Part shown: one piece after another, positions 37,001 to 46,419 of the stretch | Numbering within the stretch: the stretch's first letter is position 1 | Layout: each line of letters opens with the position of its first letter | Assembly (NCBI GenBank): GCA_013396995.1 | Contig: VWZP01002400.1 | Coordinates: 3,782,001-3,846,000 of the forward strand | DNA: 64,000 nt | Origin: Dicaeum eximium | Lineage: Eukaryota; Chordata; Aves; Passeriformes; Dicaeidae | Reading direction: 5' to 3' | Program-made: the position numbers and the translations under genes | The notes under the pieces: generated by a model | The model's database searches: none | What the model was told of the DNA's origin: nothing | What the model saw: the letters and a program-made list of their open reading frames with translations, nothing else

Positions 37001-40000
37001 CCTGTGTGTTTGTATCCCCTTCCCACCTTCTCCCCACCTCTTTTTTTCCTGCTCTGTAGCAGTTCTCTGCAGATTGCAACAAACTTTGGAATAGAAAGTG
37101 CATAAAATTCAAATCTGAATAGACTGAGATAAAATATTCTCATTAAATGGGAATACTTGGTGCCTATAGGACAGTTCAGAGAAGTTTTGAGTTGATTCTG
37201 GTTTTCTAAATTTTATCATGATTTAGCACTTGTAGTTTTTAACTATGTTTGAATCTAGAACTCATTAATATATCTGAGGTCCATGTATCTCTAGAAATAC
37301 CTAAGAAAAGGAAGTGATAAGAAAATGATCCTCCTTAATATTTTAGGTAATTATTCTATAGAATTAGGATAATCTGAAGTAAAAGTACTCTTCAGTTACA
37401 ACTTCAGTCCTAGCAAGTGGCTTGAACTGAGCTCAAAAAATACTTGATGTGCTTCAGATATAAAACATGCTAGTAACTTTTGTTTCTCATTTGAGCTTTT
37501 AAGCAGGAAATAAGCTTCACAGAGATGCTATTGTAGCAGTGTGTTATTAACTCCTCTTTGCAGTCTAATGAAGCCTTGAAAAATTTGGAATAAAACTGAG
37601 CTGTCTTAATGAAACAACATTTTAAAAATGGTATTATTTACCAACCTAATAGTTGCTTCAAAATTTTGCCTTGTTAACTGGAAAGCATTAAAAGCTTGAA
37701 ACCACTGGGAAGTATGTCATAAACAAAAATATTAATGAAATGTACTGACCTCCAGATATATGTTCCCCTGTATAAATATCAGGGCTCTTTAACTGACAGC
37801 TATTAAATATTGTGGTTATAATGGCTGAGTTAGCAGCCTTAGCTGCAGGCTGGCATGCAGTATCACCAATATTTTTCTCTCTTCACTATAAAAATGGGGG
37901 TGGGGGGAGGGAGAGAGCCTTGATCCAGTTTTTACTAGTGGGAATGTGCTTAAGATCCAAATGCAAAACTCTCCTATCCCCTCTTTCAATATGTATAGCA
38001 AGTGTATTCAGCCTGTCCTTGCCTTCCCCCGTAAGAAAAAATTTGTTATTAGAGACTTAGCTGTGCAGATTTCTGTGTTTCTCAGTGGTTGTGCTACAAT
38101 ATAAAGATCATAGATCTCATTCTCCTGTAAGGACACCTCTTTCTTTCTGTAGCAGAAACTCATTAATTTTAATATACACCAGTGAAGCAGCTGAGTGGGC
38201 TTTGAGGTCTCCTTCATAGCAGCATGTTCTATTGCTTCTGCACCACTGAGTTCATTATTGTTTTATTAATAAAGCAAGGAGGAATACAGTGTGTACAGTC
38301 CTAATGCTGTCTTGCTCAGATATCACAGGGCATCAGCACTCTTCAGAAACAGAGGGCCTGCTTGAAAATTGAAATGAAGCAGTCTTTGTTCTGTTTAATC
38401 CCCAAGTGAGGAACATGGGGCACGTATTTCTATGTGGTTTGCTTATTTATTTTCTTCTTACTCTACAGTTACACAGGTCAAAGCTATGAATACTGGTGGT
38501 GTAAGAAATAGATACAATGTTATATAGGGTCAATATAGGGTTTGTCTGCATTTCTTCTCCGAGCAAGAATATGAAAGGCATTTTCTCAAGCCTCTAATAT
38601 TCAACTGTGCTGACATGAGTACTTTTAGAGGTATGTATTTATTTTCTTGTGTTGCTTCATTAGGACTGATACTTCTTTCAAAACTTGGGAGCCCAGTTCC
38701 ACTTCTGCCAGTTCCCAAGTGGGTCTGAAAGTCTCAGCCCAGTTCTGCCAGAATGCATAAGGAGACATTCATCGAGTATTCAGAGCAGTGAAGATTTTTA
38801 AGGGAGGCTTGCAGTGGTGCTCAAGACCTGCGTGTATTCGTTCAGGTCCAATTCAGATTTGAATTCAGAATGGAGGTTTCATACAGCTGTCCAGCCACTT
38901 TGTCCCACTTCTGCTCTGTCATTACAAAAATAAATAGCAAATGCAGAATCTGTAAGTTTCAGTACACTATCATTTGAATTTAGTACTCAGGCAAAATAAG
39001 TGATCACTTCTGCATATCCAAATATTAGGCATGTTTTTACTTTGTTCATTAAAGAAGTGTCTATTTAATGTTGGTTTTGATTCTGTAGATTTTCTCAGGA
39101 CTTGGATGTGGAAATTAAAACCAAGCAGAAATTTTATTGTTTCTAAGACCAAGTTTCCTGTCTTCTTTTCTCTTTTTAGGTTAATCTCTCCTTACAGTCC
39201 CTATGTAAATATGCTCTTTTTCTCCTGGTTTGCCCCAAGACTTGTTCATTCTAATTTATAGGCCTCAAAGTCTCCTTTGTATGCAGTAATTACCATACCC
39301 TGAAAAATGTGCATCACAAACTCCAGCAGAGCCTTATTTAACCTGCCTCTCCTGTTTCAGGAAAAAGAATGAAGGAAAACATATTGGAATGTCTCTCCAG
39401 GCTGCTGTCTCCCTATGGTGATTGATTAGTGTCCTGTCAAGAACTGCATGCCTTGATTGATGTGTGCTGTGAGAGGGATGTGCTGTGCTTGCTTGTTTGC
39501 AGTTCCATGTACGACACAATGTTTTTTGCAGCATCCTTTTGTTTTGCACTTGGAACTGGGGTGTTCCAACTGCACTGGATGGGCAGCAGAGAGGCAGCCT
39601 TGCTCTCCTGTCCTTGTTACCTACAGAACAGGTTAGGTGAACTCTTTAACAGGAAGACAAAGCAGCTGAGCATGTTTGCCTAGGCAGGCTTTTGCCTGGC
39701 ATGCACAGAGACAGAGGGCTTCTGTGAAGATCAGAGTAGACAAAAAGCCAAGCACTGGAAATGCTCCAAGAGAAGCCTTTCCTCAGAACCCAGAGTGGCA
39801 TACTAAAATCTAAAGATGAAGCAAAGTTTATTTTATGTATTGTTCTTCCCCATGTCTGTATTAGGGCCAATGTCTTCCCAGTTCCCTCAGAGTTTTACCT
39901 GCCATCAGAAATCCAGAGATTAGCCAGATGAATGTTTCCGAATCTTTCACAGTGCTCTGGCTGCCAAACATATGAGAAGGAGGTAAAGGTTGTGATGTCT

Positions 40001-43000
40001 TGGAAGCAGTGTGGCCTTGGATCCCTGTAAGCCAATTGGAAAGCTTTTGTCACCTCTTATCATTGCCTCATCAGGCAGAAGGTAAGATTTGCCTTGGAGT
40101 AAGTAAACAACCTGTTTATATTTAAGTAAATCACTGGGAGAGTTGGTAACACCCTTTACTGTAGGAGGAGAGGTGTTTTCCATGACCAAATGTCTGCATT
40201 CCCTGAGTTAGGAAGGCATAGTCAAGATGCTGGTGGCTGGCAGGCTAGAAGTAACTGGCTAGCTATCAAGAAATCTCTGCTGGGTGATTGAAGAGATTTA
40301 GAATCACAGTAGTACACTGGAGTATGAACAAAGACATTAAAATCTTTCCTCCATCTTGAGGGCTCAGTTAGGCAAAGAGAGCCGCATGCCCGGCCCAGAG
40401 TCTGGGTAAATGTTCTGGCAGTAGTAGCTGCAGAGAGATGCTTGCTGCTTGAGAAAAGGTAAATTATTACTGTGAGAGATCATCATCAAAAGCATTGAGG
40501 ATTCTTACCCAAAGAGAAATTCAGGCCTGGAGATAACTGAGATTTAGAAAATGTCAGGTTTTATGAAAAGAGCCAGATGATGGCAGCATAGAATGCAACA
40601 GAAAACTGGGAAAATTCCTGGGTTAAGTAGCATGAGACCTGCCCTTGAAAACTGAGTCAGGGATCAACGTTTTCATCTAATCCTCCACTTCAACAATGGC
40701 TTTTGAAATATAGGTTTATAGTTCTGGAAAGAAGCAAAGAAAACAGTGATTTTTTTCTATGTGACTGTGTTGATCTTTCAAAAGCTAAGCAATAAATCAG
40801 CTCAGAAATCTTCTCTATGTGGCATGAGAGATAAGCAGTTCTGCTTCACCCTTCCAGACCCTGAAGTCTCGTATTCTGTCCTCAGCTGCATAAATTCTTG
40901 CAAGTCCTACCCTCCACTTTCTTAATTTCTTCTCATCAAGACTTAATCTATAGCTACTGAAGCCTCCAAAGGAGAATTTGGAATATATCTCTAGATATAA
41001 TAGGAAACATAAACCATGTGCATGTTATTTTTTCAAGAGAAAAGCTTAAAAACACATCTGAATCAAAGATTATTGACTTGGGCATCTAAGAAGATGCCCA
41101 ATGTCTTTTTCGTTGTGTGACAGAAAAGTGCTGTCTCTATGGCAAAATATCACCCTGCTTCTTCCTGGAGCACTGTTTAGTGGTATTGGCAAAAGTCAAG
41201 TTGATCACTGGGCAGGGACTGGTTTCTCCAGATCTGCTGGTCATGGAAGAAGACAGTTGGGTTTTTAGTTCTTCAGAATTGCTTCTGCAGAAATATCCAT
41301 GCAGTCCTGGAGTAGTAAGCATGTGGCAGAACACTTCCAGGATACGCACTGTTAGGAGATAGGAAGTGAAGACAGTGAAGCAACACGAAGTCACAGCACA
41401 TTCACAGCTGCTGTGAATATGACTCACACCTATGTTGATACAATTTAGAAGTGAGATTGCACCTATGTTTGTTGGTAATTCTCAATTTCCACAAGCCAAA
41501 CTGCTCCAGTGACTTTATTTTAATGTTTATTGAAAATGTTCCCATCACAAGCTTATAGAAATAGTTTCCTGGATAAGCAAAAGATAAATGGTTGTAATGC
41601 ACTTAAACATTGACTGCTTTTTGGACAACAGAAACCACTGAATTAATGCTTGTTACATCTACAGACTCCTCAGTCTCCTTGGGATTTAATTAGAAATTTC
41701 AAGGACGTGAGTACTTTACAATGCTGAACATTTACAGAAAGAAGCGTTGCTGCAAAGAGGAATGGAGACTGTAGCAGCTTCTGTGCGGAATGGGAGCGCA
41801 ACTGATTTCTGGAATGGCAAACTCTCACTGCTGCTGTGATAAGCTCTAGCTCTACAGATCTAAGCTACTGTACCTTTGGCCCTTGGTTCTGAGCAGAGCT
41901 GGCTCTTTTGCTTGCACTTATCTCTGCCACCTAGAAAGGAAGTAGTCTCCTATGGAAATCGAGGATTGTCAAGCCCTGTGTCACTGGGCTACTTTGAAAA
42001 GCACTAAAAACAATGATGTTTATCCTTGTATTTGTGGAAACGCCATCCTTGGCAATGCACTCATTGTGAGTTTCTACCCCAGCACTTGCAAAAGACAAGA
42101 TTCTTGCTTATTTTGTTTCTATTAGTTGTGATAGTAAACAAGGACATTTGAGCTAGGGGAAAAAAAGGGGGGGGGTGGGGGGGGGGGGATATTTCCTAGT
42201 GAAACCTACCCAGGATAGCTCCATGTTATGGAGAGCAGGCTTCAAAGAAATTTGACTCCTATTTCTGTTCCTGAGCTGTCTTACAAGTTATATCGTACAA
42301 ATAATAGGAGTCTGGTGGATTGCTCTGTCTAGTAAAAGCAAATTCAAACCATTCAGTAGCATCAGTAAGGGATTTCTAGAATTGCCATAAACAGAGAAGG
42401 GACACACTTCCAGCCTGTGGGGAATAAAACAGGAAGGAGCAAATAATGAAGAGAAAAAAGAAGAAACGAGGTACCTACTGTCCAATCCTTGCAAACTAAA
42501 ATCCTTGACAAGAGAGACAAATTGCTTAATACCCATACAGTGCTTTGAAGATCTAATGTACAATAAGTGTTATTATTATTACTTTTACTACAGCTAAGAA
42601 CTGAGATTGCTCTTCTAAATGGATATACTGAGTTTGATCTTTAAAACATTGTATTAAAAAAGGCCTGCATGAAATTTTTCTGAGAAGGAATGAATGATAC
42701 GGTACATTTATCAACACAGTAATAAGGTATTTGCAATTAGACCCTCAGCTTTATATGGGCTTGGAAGAAAGGAATTTCTGAGTCAGCATGTAGTGCCATT
42801 AAACATATTTAAGGGTAGTTTAATAATAGTCTTTTCACACAGTTTTAGTGCATATGACTATACAAATAAAAAAAGGAAAATTGCTTCTGGGGGTAGGAAC
42901 ACACTGTGTTCATGTTATCCACACTTCTGCCTGTAAGTAGTGCCATCAGGAGGGTGAACAAAGCATGACCATGGAAATGGGCATCATAATTGTAGAGTAA

Positions 43001-45106
43001 TACTGCTAGTGCCCATTTTTGAGGAATGCTAAGTGGTTGCATGTCAGGGGTAAGCACACAGAACCTCCACACATGGCTGTGCTGTTCCCCCTCAGAGATC
43101 TACAATTCTATGAATGAAATCTTTGGTGTCTTTCCTAAACTATAATTTTCAAGTACTGGTGTGTCTGCAGTACAGTTTTTCTATGCTTTTATTCCTTTGA
43201 AGTGAACAGGAATATCTGGACAATGGATCTTGGCACAGTCAATTTTAAAAGTTTGAACAGCTTCAAGGAAACTCTTTACTCCTAATTAGCACAAAAGTTT
43301 TGCAGCTGTCACATGGCTATGCTGAAAATCATTGCACTCTTGGTTACAAAACACTGCAATGCTGGAATCAGGAAAAGACCCACTGGTCATTTACTATAAA
43401 ATCAGTAACATTGTCTTTATCTTTTCTGGGACAGGAAGGACCCCTATGGCTGGGTTATGAGGATAAATGTGATACTAAGGCTGCTGTGACTTTGTGTGAC
43501 CAGGCCTAGATTACTGTAGATGGGCAGAAGTTCTTAGAAAATCAAAAGGAAGGACCTGGAAGCTGAACTTCCTGGATTCTTTGAAAATCCTTGTTTCAGA
43601 AGCCTCTTTACATAAAACTATGTTCCCAATTTCATTTTAAGTGCAGTGAATGATTTTGTAGTAAGTTCTTCTGGGAGCTCTATAAATAAATGACATAAAT
43701 TATGTTGTATGTCTACTTAATTTGATTTGTTGAACAGCATTTAGAATTGCCTTCTTACAGCAGATAAAAATAATATGACTATATCTAGAGCACATTAGAC
43801 AGATTTAGGACTGAAACAAGGTTCAAGCTGGAAGTAAGGTTGGAAGAAGGTAAAATTTTCAAATAATAAACCTCACTAAGGAATTTTACATAGTTTCATT
43901 TGAAAATTATGACTCTTTTCTTTGCTGACCCTGATGCATATTGCAATCTATCACATTTTCTATCTCCTACTGTTCATCTTCCCCAACATGGATAGAAAGA
44001 AAATTATGTTGTCTTTGAAACAGTTGTTTTTTCTTGATTATTCTTACTTCAGTAGTGACATTTATGACAGTATTGGAAAATGGCCAGGGCCTCCCACACT
44101 CTTACCTATAACAAATACAAAAAATAGTATAACTTTTCTTGGCCACATTAACTACTGGGACACTGAGATTAAGATGAGGTATACACATCTACTGTACATA
44201 TGTAAAGTGAATGTCTACAAAACTGAAATGAAGTTATCCACTTAGTATTCTGTTCTGTTTTCAGTGTCTATATTTGAAGATCATTTTATCAGAGTTGCAC
44301 TTATCAAAAGGAATAAACTACTTTTCATAAATTAATACTTCACATATAGGGTGAAACTGTGCAGATTGGAACTGATTTGTAAATAGAACTTGTCCACCTG
44401 TGCTCCTCTCATGATTTCAGTTTGCTGTGACTTTTTTTTCACAAATAATTAGAAATAGTTTCATAGCATTATGGTGTGCTGTTATGTATTTCCAGGTTTC
44501 ACCCCAGAGGTATTTGTGTTTCAGTTCTGAGTGAAATTCTTCCTGTACAGTAGCTGATTTGCAAGGTCTTTTGTAATATTTGTTGATAAAAGGTGCTATG
44601 TAAATTATCTTTTCTACCATATGGCCTCTTCACTTTTCCATTTCAAATCCACTGGGAAAAATCTCTCAGCAACATCAACAGAAGCACATCTGGTCCACAC
44701 ACACAGTCTATGACAGAGTATTCTTTTGGCTTGATTAGTCTTTCTATGCAAGTTCAAATGTATTAGACATAAGAAGGAACAAAGCTGCTCAGAAATGAAA
44801 GCCACTCTACAATGTGTTTGAGATATGGCAAACACTGTTCTCAGTAGAGAATAGCATTATGGATTTCAAAGGGGCTTGGTGAGAGGGAAAATTGCTTGTA
44901 AGGGCACAGCTTACAGACAGTTTGGACTTTCAGGTCAGTAGTTTGCTGCAGAAATGCTCCAGACATTGCATATTAGAAGACAACATGATATAATTTACTG
45001 AGTTCTCCTTTTCCCCTGCTGCTGACCACTGGTGCACTGATACAAAAGTGATGACTGTTGGTACAGTTATGTTCTGTGATGCTTTCAGAAGGAAACAAGT
45101 ACTTAC
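34061..45106. other. About 11 kb with no recognised gene
   Basis: AT-rich intronic or intergenic DNA; it is intronic to PALMD if the gene starts at 46 kb. Short GTTT repeats occur at 36948-36970. A G-rich tract (37894-37912) and a very long G-run (42167-42188) are present. All ORFs are short and I recognise none as a conserved protein. No clear mobile element is visible. Confidence 0.5.
42167..42188 (+). repeat. Poly-G tract (G9-T-G12)
   Basis: Nine G, one T, then twelve G follow an A-run. On the plus strand this can form a G-quadruplex. Such tracts are also frequent sequencing-error sites, so the exact length is uncertain. Confidence 0.9.
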
Positions 45107-45221
45107 CCATGGGATATGCTGATTATCATGCCTGCAATGCAGGCAGAGTTTTCTTCTACTGCTTACAGAAAAGCATGCCAAACTTGTGTCAGTAATTCTT
45201 TCCATTGCAGCCTCTTGCATT
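45107..45221 (-). other. Candidate spliced exon, minus strand (non-coding or 5'UTR)
   Basis: The minus strand has a strong acceptor GAAAATGTTTTCAG (AG at 45223-45222) and, 115 nt later, a strong donor CATGG|GTAAGTACTT (GT at 45106-45105). The segment lies inside a 126-codon minus-strand ORF (45310-44930) that reads through the donor. It sits 770 bases downstream of the possible first exon in the CpG island, so it could be exon 2 of the same transcript. Continuing the small frame of that first exon meets a stop (TAA) within this exon. A protein-coding role is therefore not supported; a 5'UTR or lncRNA exon is more likely if it is real. Confidence 0.25.
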
Positions 45222-45662
45222 CTGAAAACATTTTCAAGATAAAAATGACAATGCCAGTGAGAATGAACCTTGACAGCAGTATAATGAAATGTGTGGGAGG
45301 GAACACTCAATCTGCAGACTTTGAAAGGAAATTTTATTCCACCTCCAGTCCTGCAAGATATGGTATTGGACCAAGGACTTTCAGTACAAGTAGCAACAGC
45401 ATACAGTCTAATTCACTCACAGTGAGAATAATCCCTTCTGGTGCATGCAATATTAATACTCCAGGGTTTTCTCCATCTGTTGTCATGTATGCTTAAAGTG
45501 TACCTCTTTGAGGCAGGAAGTGACTTTATTGATTCATGCATTTACTTGTGCCTAGCACAGTTAGGCATTCTAAGGGGGGATATAATCACTACTGTAGTAA
45601 AAATATTTTTTTCTCTTGAAGAACTTATAGGAACGAAGGAATGATATTACCCAAGGTGGAAA

Positions 45663-45712
45663 AGCTGGACTTGATGGACCTTTCCAATTTAGCATATTCT
45701 GTGATTCTGTAT
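45663..45712 (+). mobile_element. CR1 LINE 3'-tail fragment
   Basis: The sequence AGCTGGACTTGATGGACC, then TTTCCAATTTAGCATATTC and TGTGATTCTGTAT, matches the CR1 3' end (ttggacttgatgatc...ccttccaa...attctgtgattctgt). Only the terminal 50 bases are recognisable. Plus orientation, about 0.3 kb from the CpG island. Confidence 0.75.
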
Positions 45713-45903
45713 AAACTACTTCTTTCATGCAAGCAGTTTGAGCTGATGGTCTATTTCTTTCATTGTAATTTTGACCAGCTCAAATAGTTAGCCAGGATGG
45801 GATGTGATTACAAATGTGACTGAAAGATTGCAATGACTCATTTCACTACAGAGAATTCAATTTCAACTTGAACTGCGAGGGATCACAAAAATTTCAGAAA
45901 ATT

Positions 45904-45923
45904 AAAAAAAAAAAAAAAAAAAA
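45904..45923. repeat. 20-base poly-A run
   Basis: A homopolymer of 20 A immediately to the left of a short assembly gap, and the probable cause of the local assembly problem. Confidence 0.9.
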
Positions 45924-45948
45924 GCCCTAGTCAAAGGGGGGAAAACAA

Positions 45949-45957
45949 NNNNNNNNN
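45949..45957. other. Assembly gap of 9 N, flanked by duplicated sequence
   Basis: The left flank (45922-45948, AAGCCCTAGTCAAAGGGG...) and the right flank (45958-45984, AAGCCCTAGTGCAAGTGGGG...) are almost the same sequence. This suggests overlapping contig ends that were not merged, and not truly missing DNA. Confidence 0.9.
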
Positions 45958-45992
45958 AAGCCCTAGTGCAAGTGGGGAAAACCAGCACTTAC

Positions 45993-46200
45993 CATCGAGG
46001 AAAACCAGAAAAGTTTTGTCATTCTTCAGCAGTGCACGTTTCATGTCTCTGGATGCCGCCTTGCGGCCTGGCTGCTCGCCGTGCCCTGCCCTGCCCTGCC
46101 CTGCCCTGCCCTGCCCTGCCCTGCCCTGCCCTGCCCTGCCCGCTCTCTGAGGGGAGGCCGGGCCGGCTCCTCAGCACCCACAGCCGGGCCCGCCCAGGCC
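45993..46200 (-). other. Candidate minus-strand first exon from the CpG island (right end approximate)
   Basis: A perfect donor CTCGATG|GTAAGTGC (GT at 45992-45991) lies on the minus strand just left of the CpG island. A transcript starting in the island (about 46.1-46.2 kb) would have this as its first exon. It contains a short ORF, MKRALLKNDKTFLVFLD (ATG at 46044-46042), open to the donor. If spliced directly to the PALMD exon at 10861, this ORF would run past the MEEAEL start codon in a different frame and stop 7 codons later. That makes it an overlapping upstream ORF and not part of palmdelphin. The transcript could be PALMD's distal 5'UTR or a separate lncRNA. The TSS is not visible, so the right boundary is a guess. 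Confidence 0.35.
46082..46141 (+). repeat. (CCCTG)n pentanucleotide repeat, about 12 copies
   Basis: About 58 bases of perfect CCCTG units are placed inside the CpG island. The period of 5 makes every frame open, giving the PCPALPCPAL pattern in the overlapping plus-strand ORFs (45966-46253 and 46081-46545). Those ORFs should not be taken as genes on length. The perfection of the copies suggests recent expansion and likely length polymorphism. Confidence 0.95.
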
Positions 46201-46213
46201 TCGGGGAACGCTC

Positions 46214-46401
46214 ATGGGCCCGAAGAAAGGGGGAAAGGCCAAAAAGGTGCTGAGCAGCGAGAAGAAAAGTGGGAAACAGCCCTGCGACCCTCGAGGTCAG
46301 GGCAGGAGGGGAGGAGGAGGCAATTCAAGCGCCGGAGCAGAGATCCATGGATTGCACCGGAGCTCCACAGCGCAGCCAGCAGGGTCCCGCAAGTCTCTCC
46401 G
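46214..46401 (+). CDS. Candidate first coding exon of an unrecognised plus-strand gene (lysine-rich N-terminus)
   Basis: Within the CpG island an ATG at 46214 (G at +4) opens MGPKKGGKAKKVLSSEKK followed by SGKQPCDPR. This is a basic, lysine-rich N-terminus of the kind seen in many coiled-coil, ciliary or nucleolar proteins. I do not recognise the protein. Two donors are possible: a weaker GAG|GTCAGG after 46295 (phase 1) and a better CCG|GTGAGG after 46401 (phase 2). Beyond 46295 the frame becomes glycine- and serine-rich and less protein-like. A stop overlaps the second donor, so unspliced translation would end at 62 codons. The only splice-flanked candidate downstream that I see is 48317-48415. 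It could also be a chance open frame in GC-rich DNA. Confidence 0.28.
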
Positions 46402-46419
46402 GTGAGGGGATGCAAATGT

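Larger units (their letters stand above)
46030..46412. promoter_or_regulatory. CpG island, probably a bidirectional promoter
   Basis: The strongest GC/CpG concentration in the window: CpGs recur in GCCGCC, TTGCGGCC, CTCGCCGTG, GGCCGGGCCGG, AGCCGGGCCCGCC, CTCGGGGAACG, GCCCGAAG and CAAGCGCCGG. Sequences on both sides are AT-rich. Leftward it leads into a minus-strand segment ending in a perfect GTAAGT donor. Rightward it leads into an ATG-initiated lysine-rich frame with a GTGAGG donor (GT at 46402-46403). No TATA box is evident, as is usual for CpG-island promoters. That it is a promoter is inference; CpG islands in vertebrate genomes usually are. Confidence 0.6.

Noticed and set aside
43078..43118. 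CR1-tail-like string (GATCTACAATTCTATGAATG)
   Set aside because: It matches the CR1 terminal repeat over only about 12 bases, with no CCTTCCAACCC block before it; too short to call.
44930..45496. Two 126-codon ORFs on opposite strands overlapping at 45116-45310
   Set aside because: Neither has a recognisable domain. Open frames on both strands suggest chance. Only the splice-flanked part (45107-45221) was kept, as a non-coding exon candidate.
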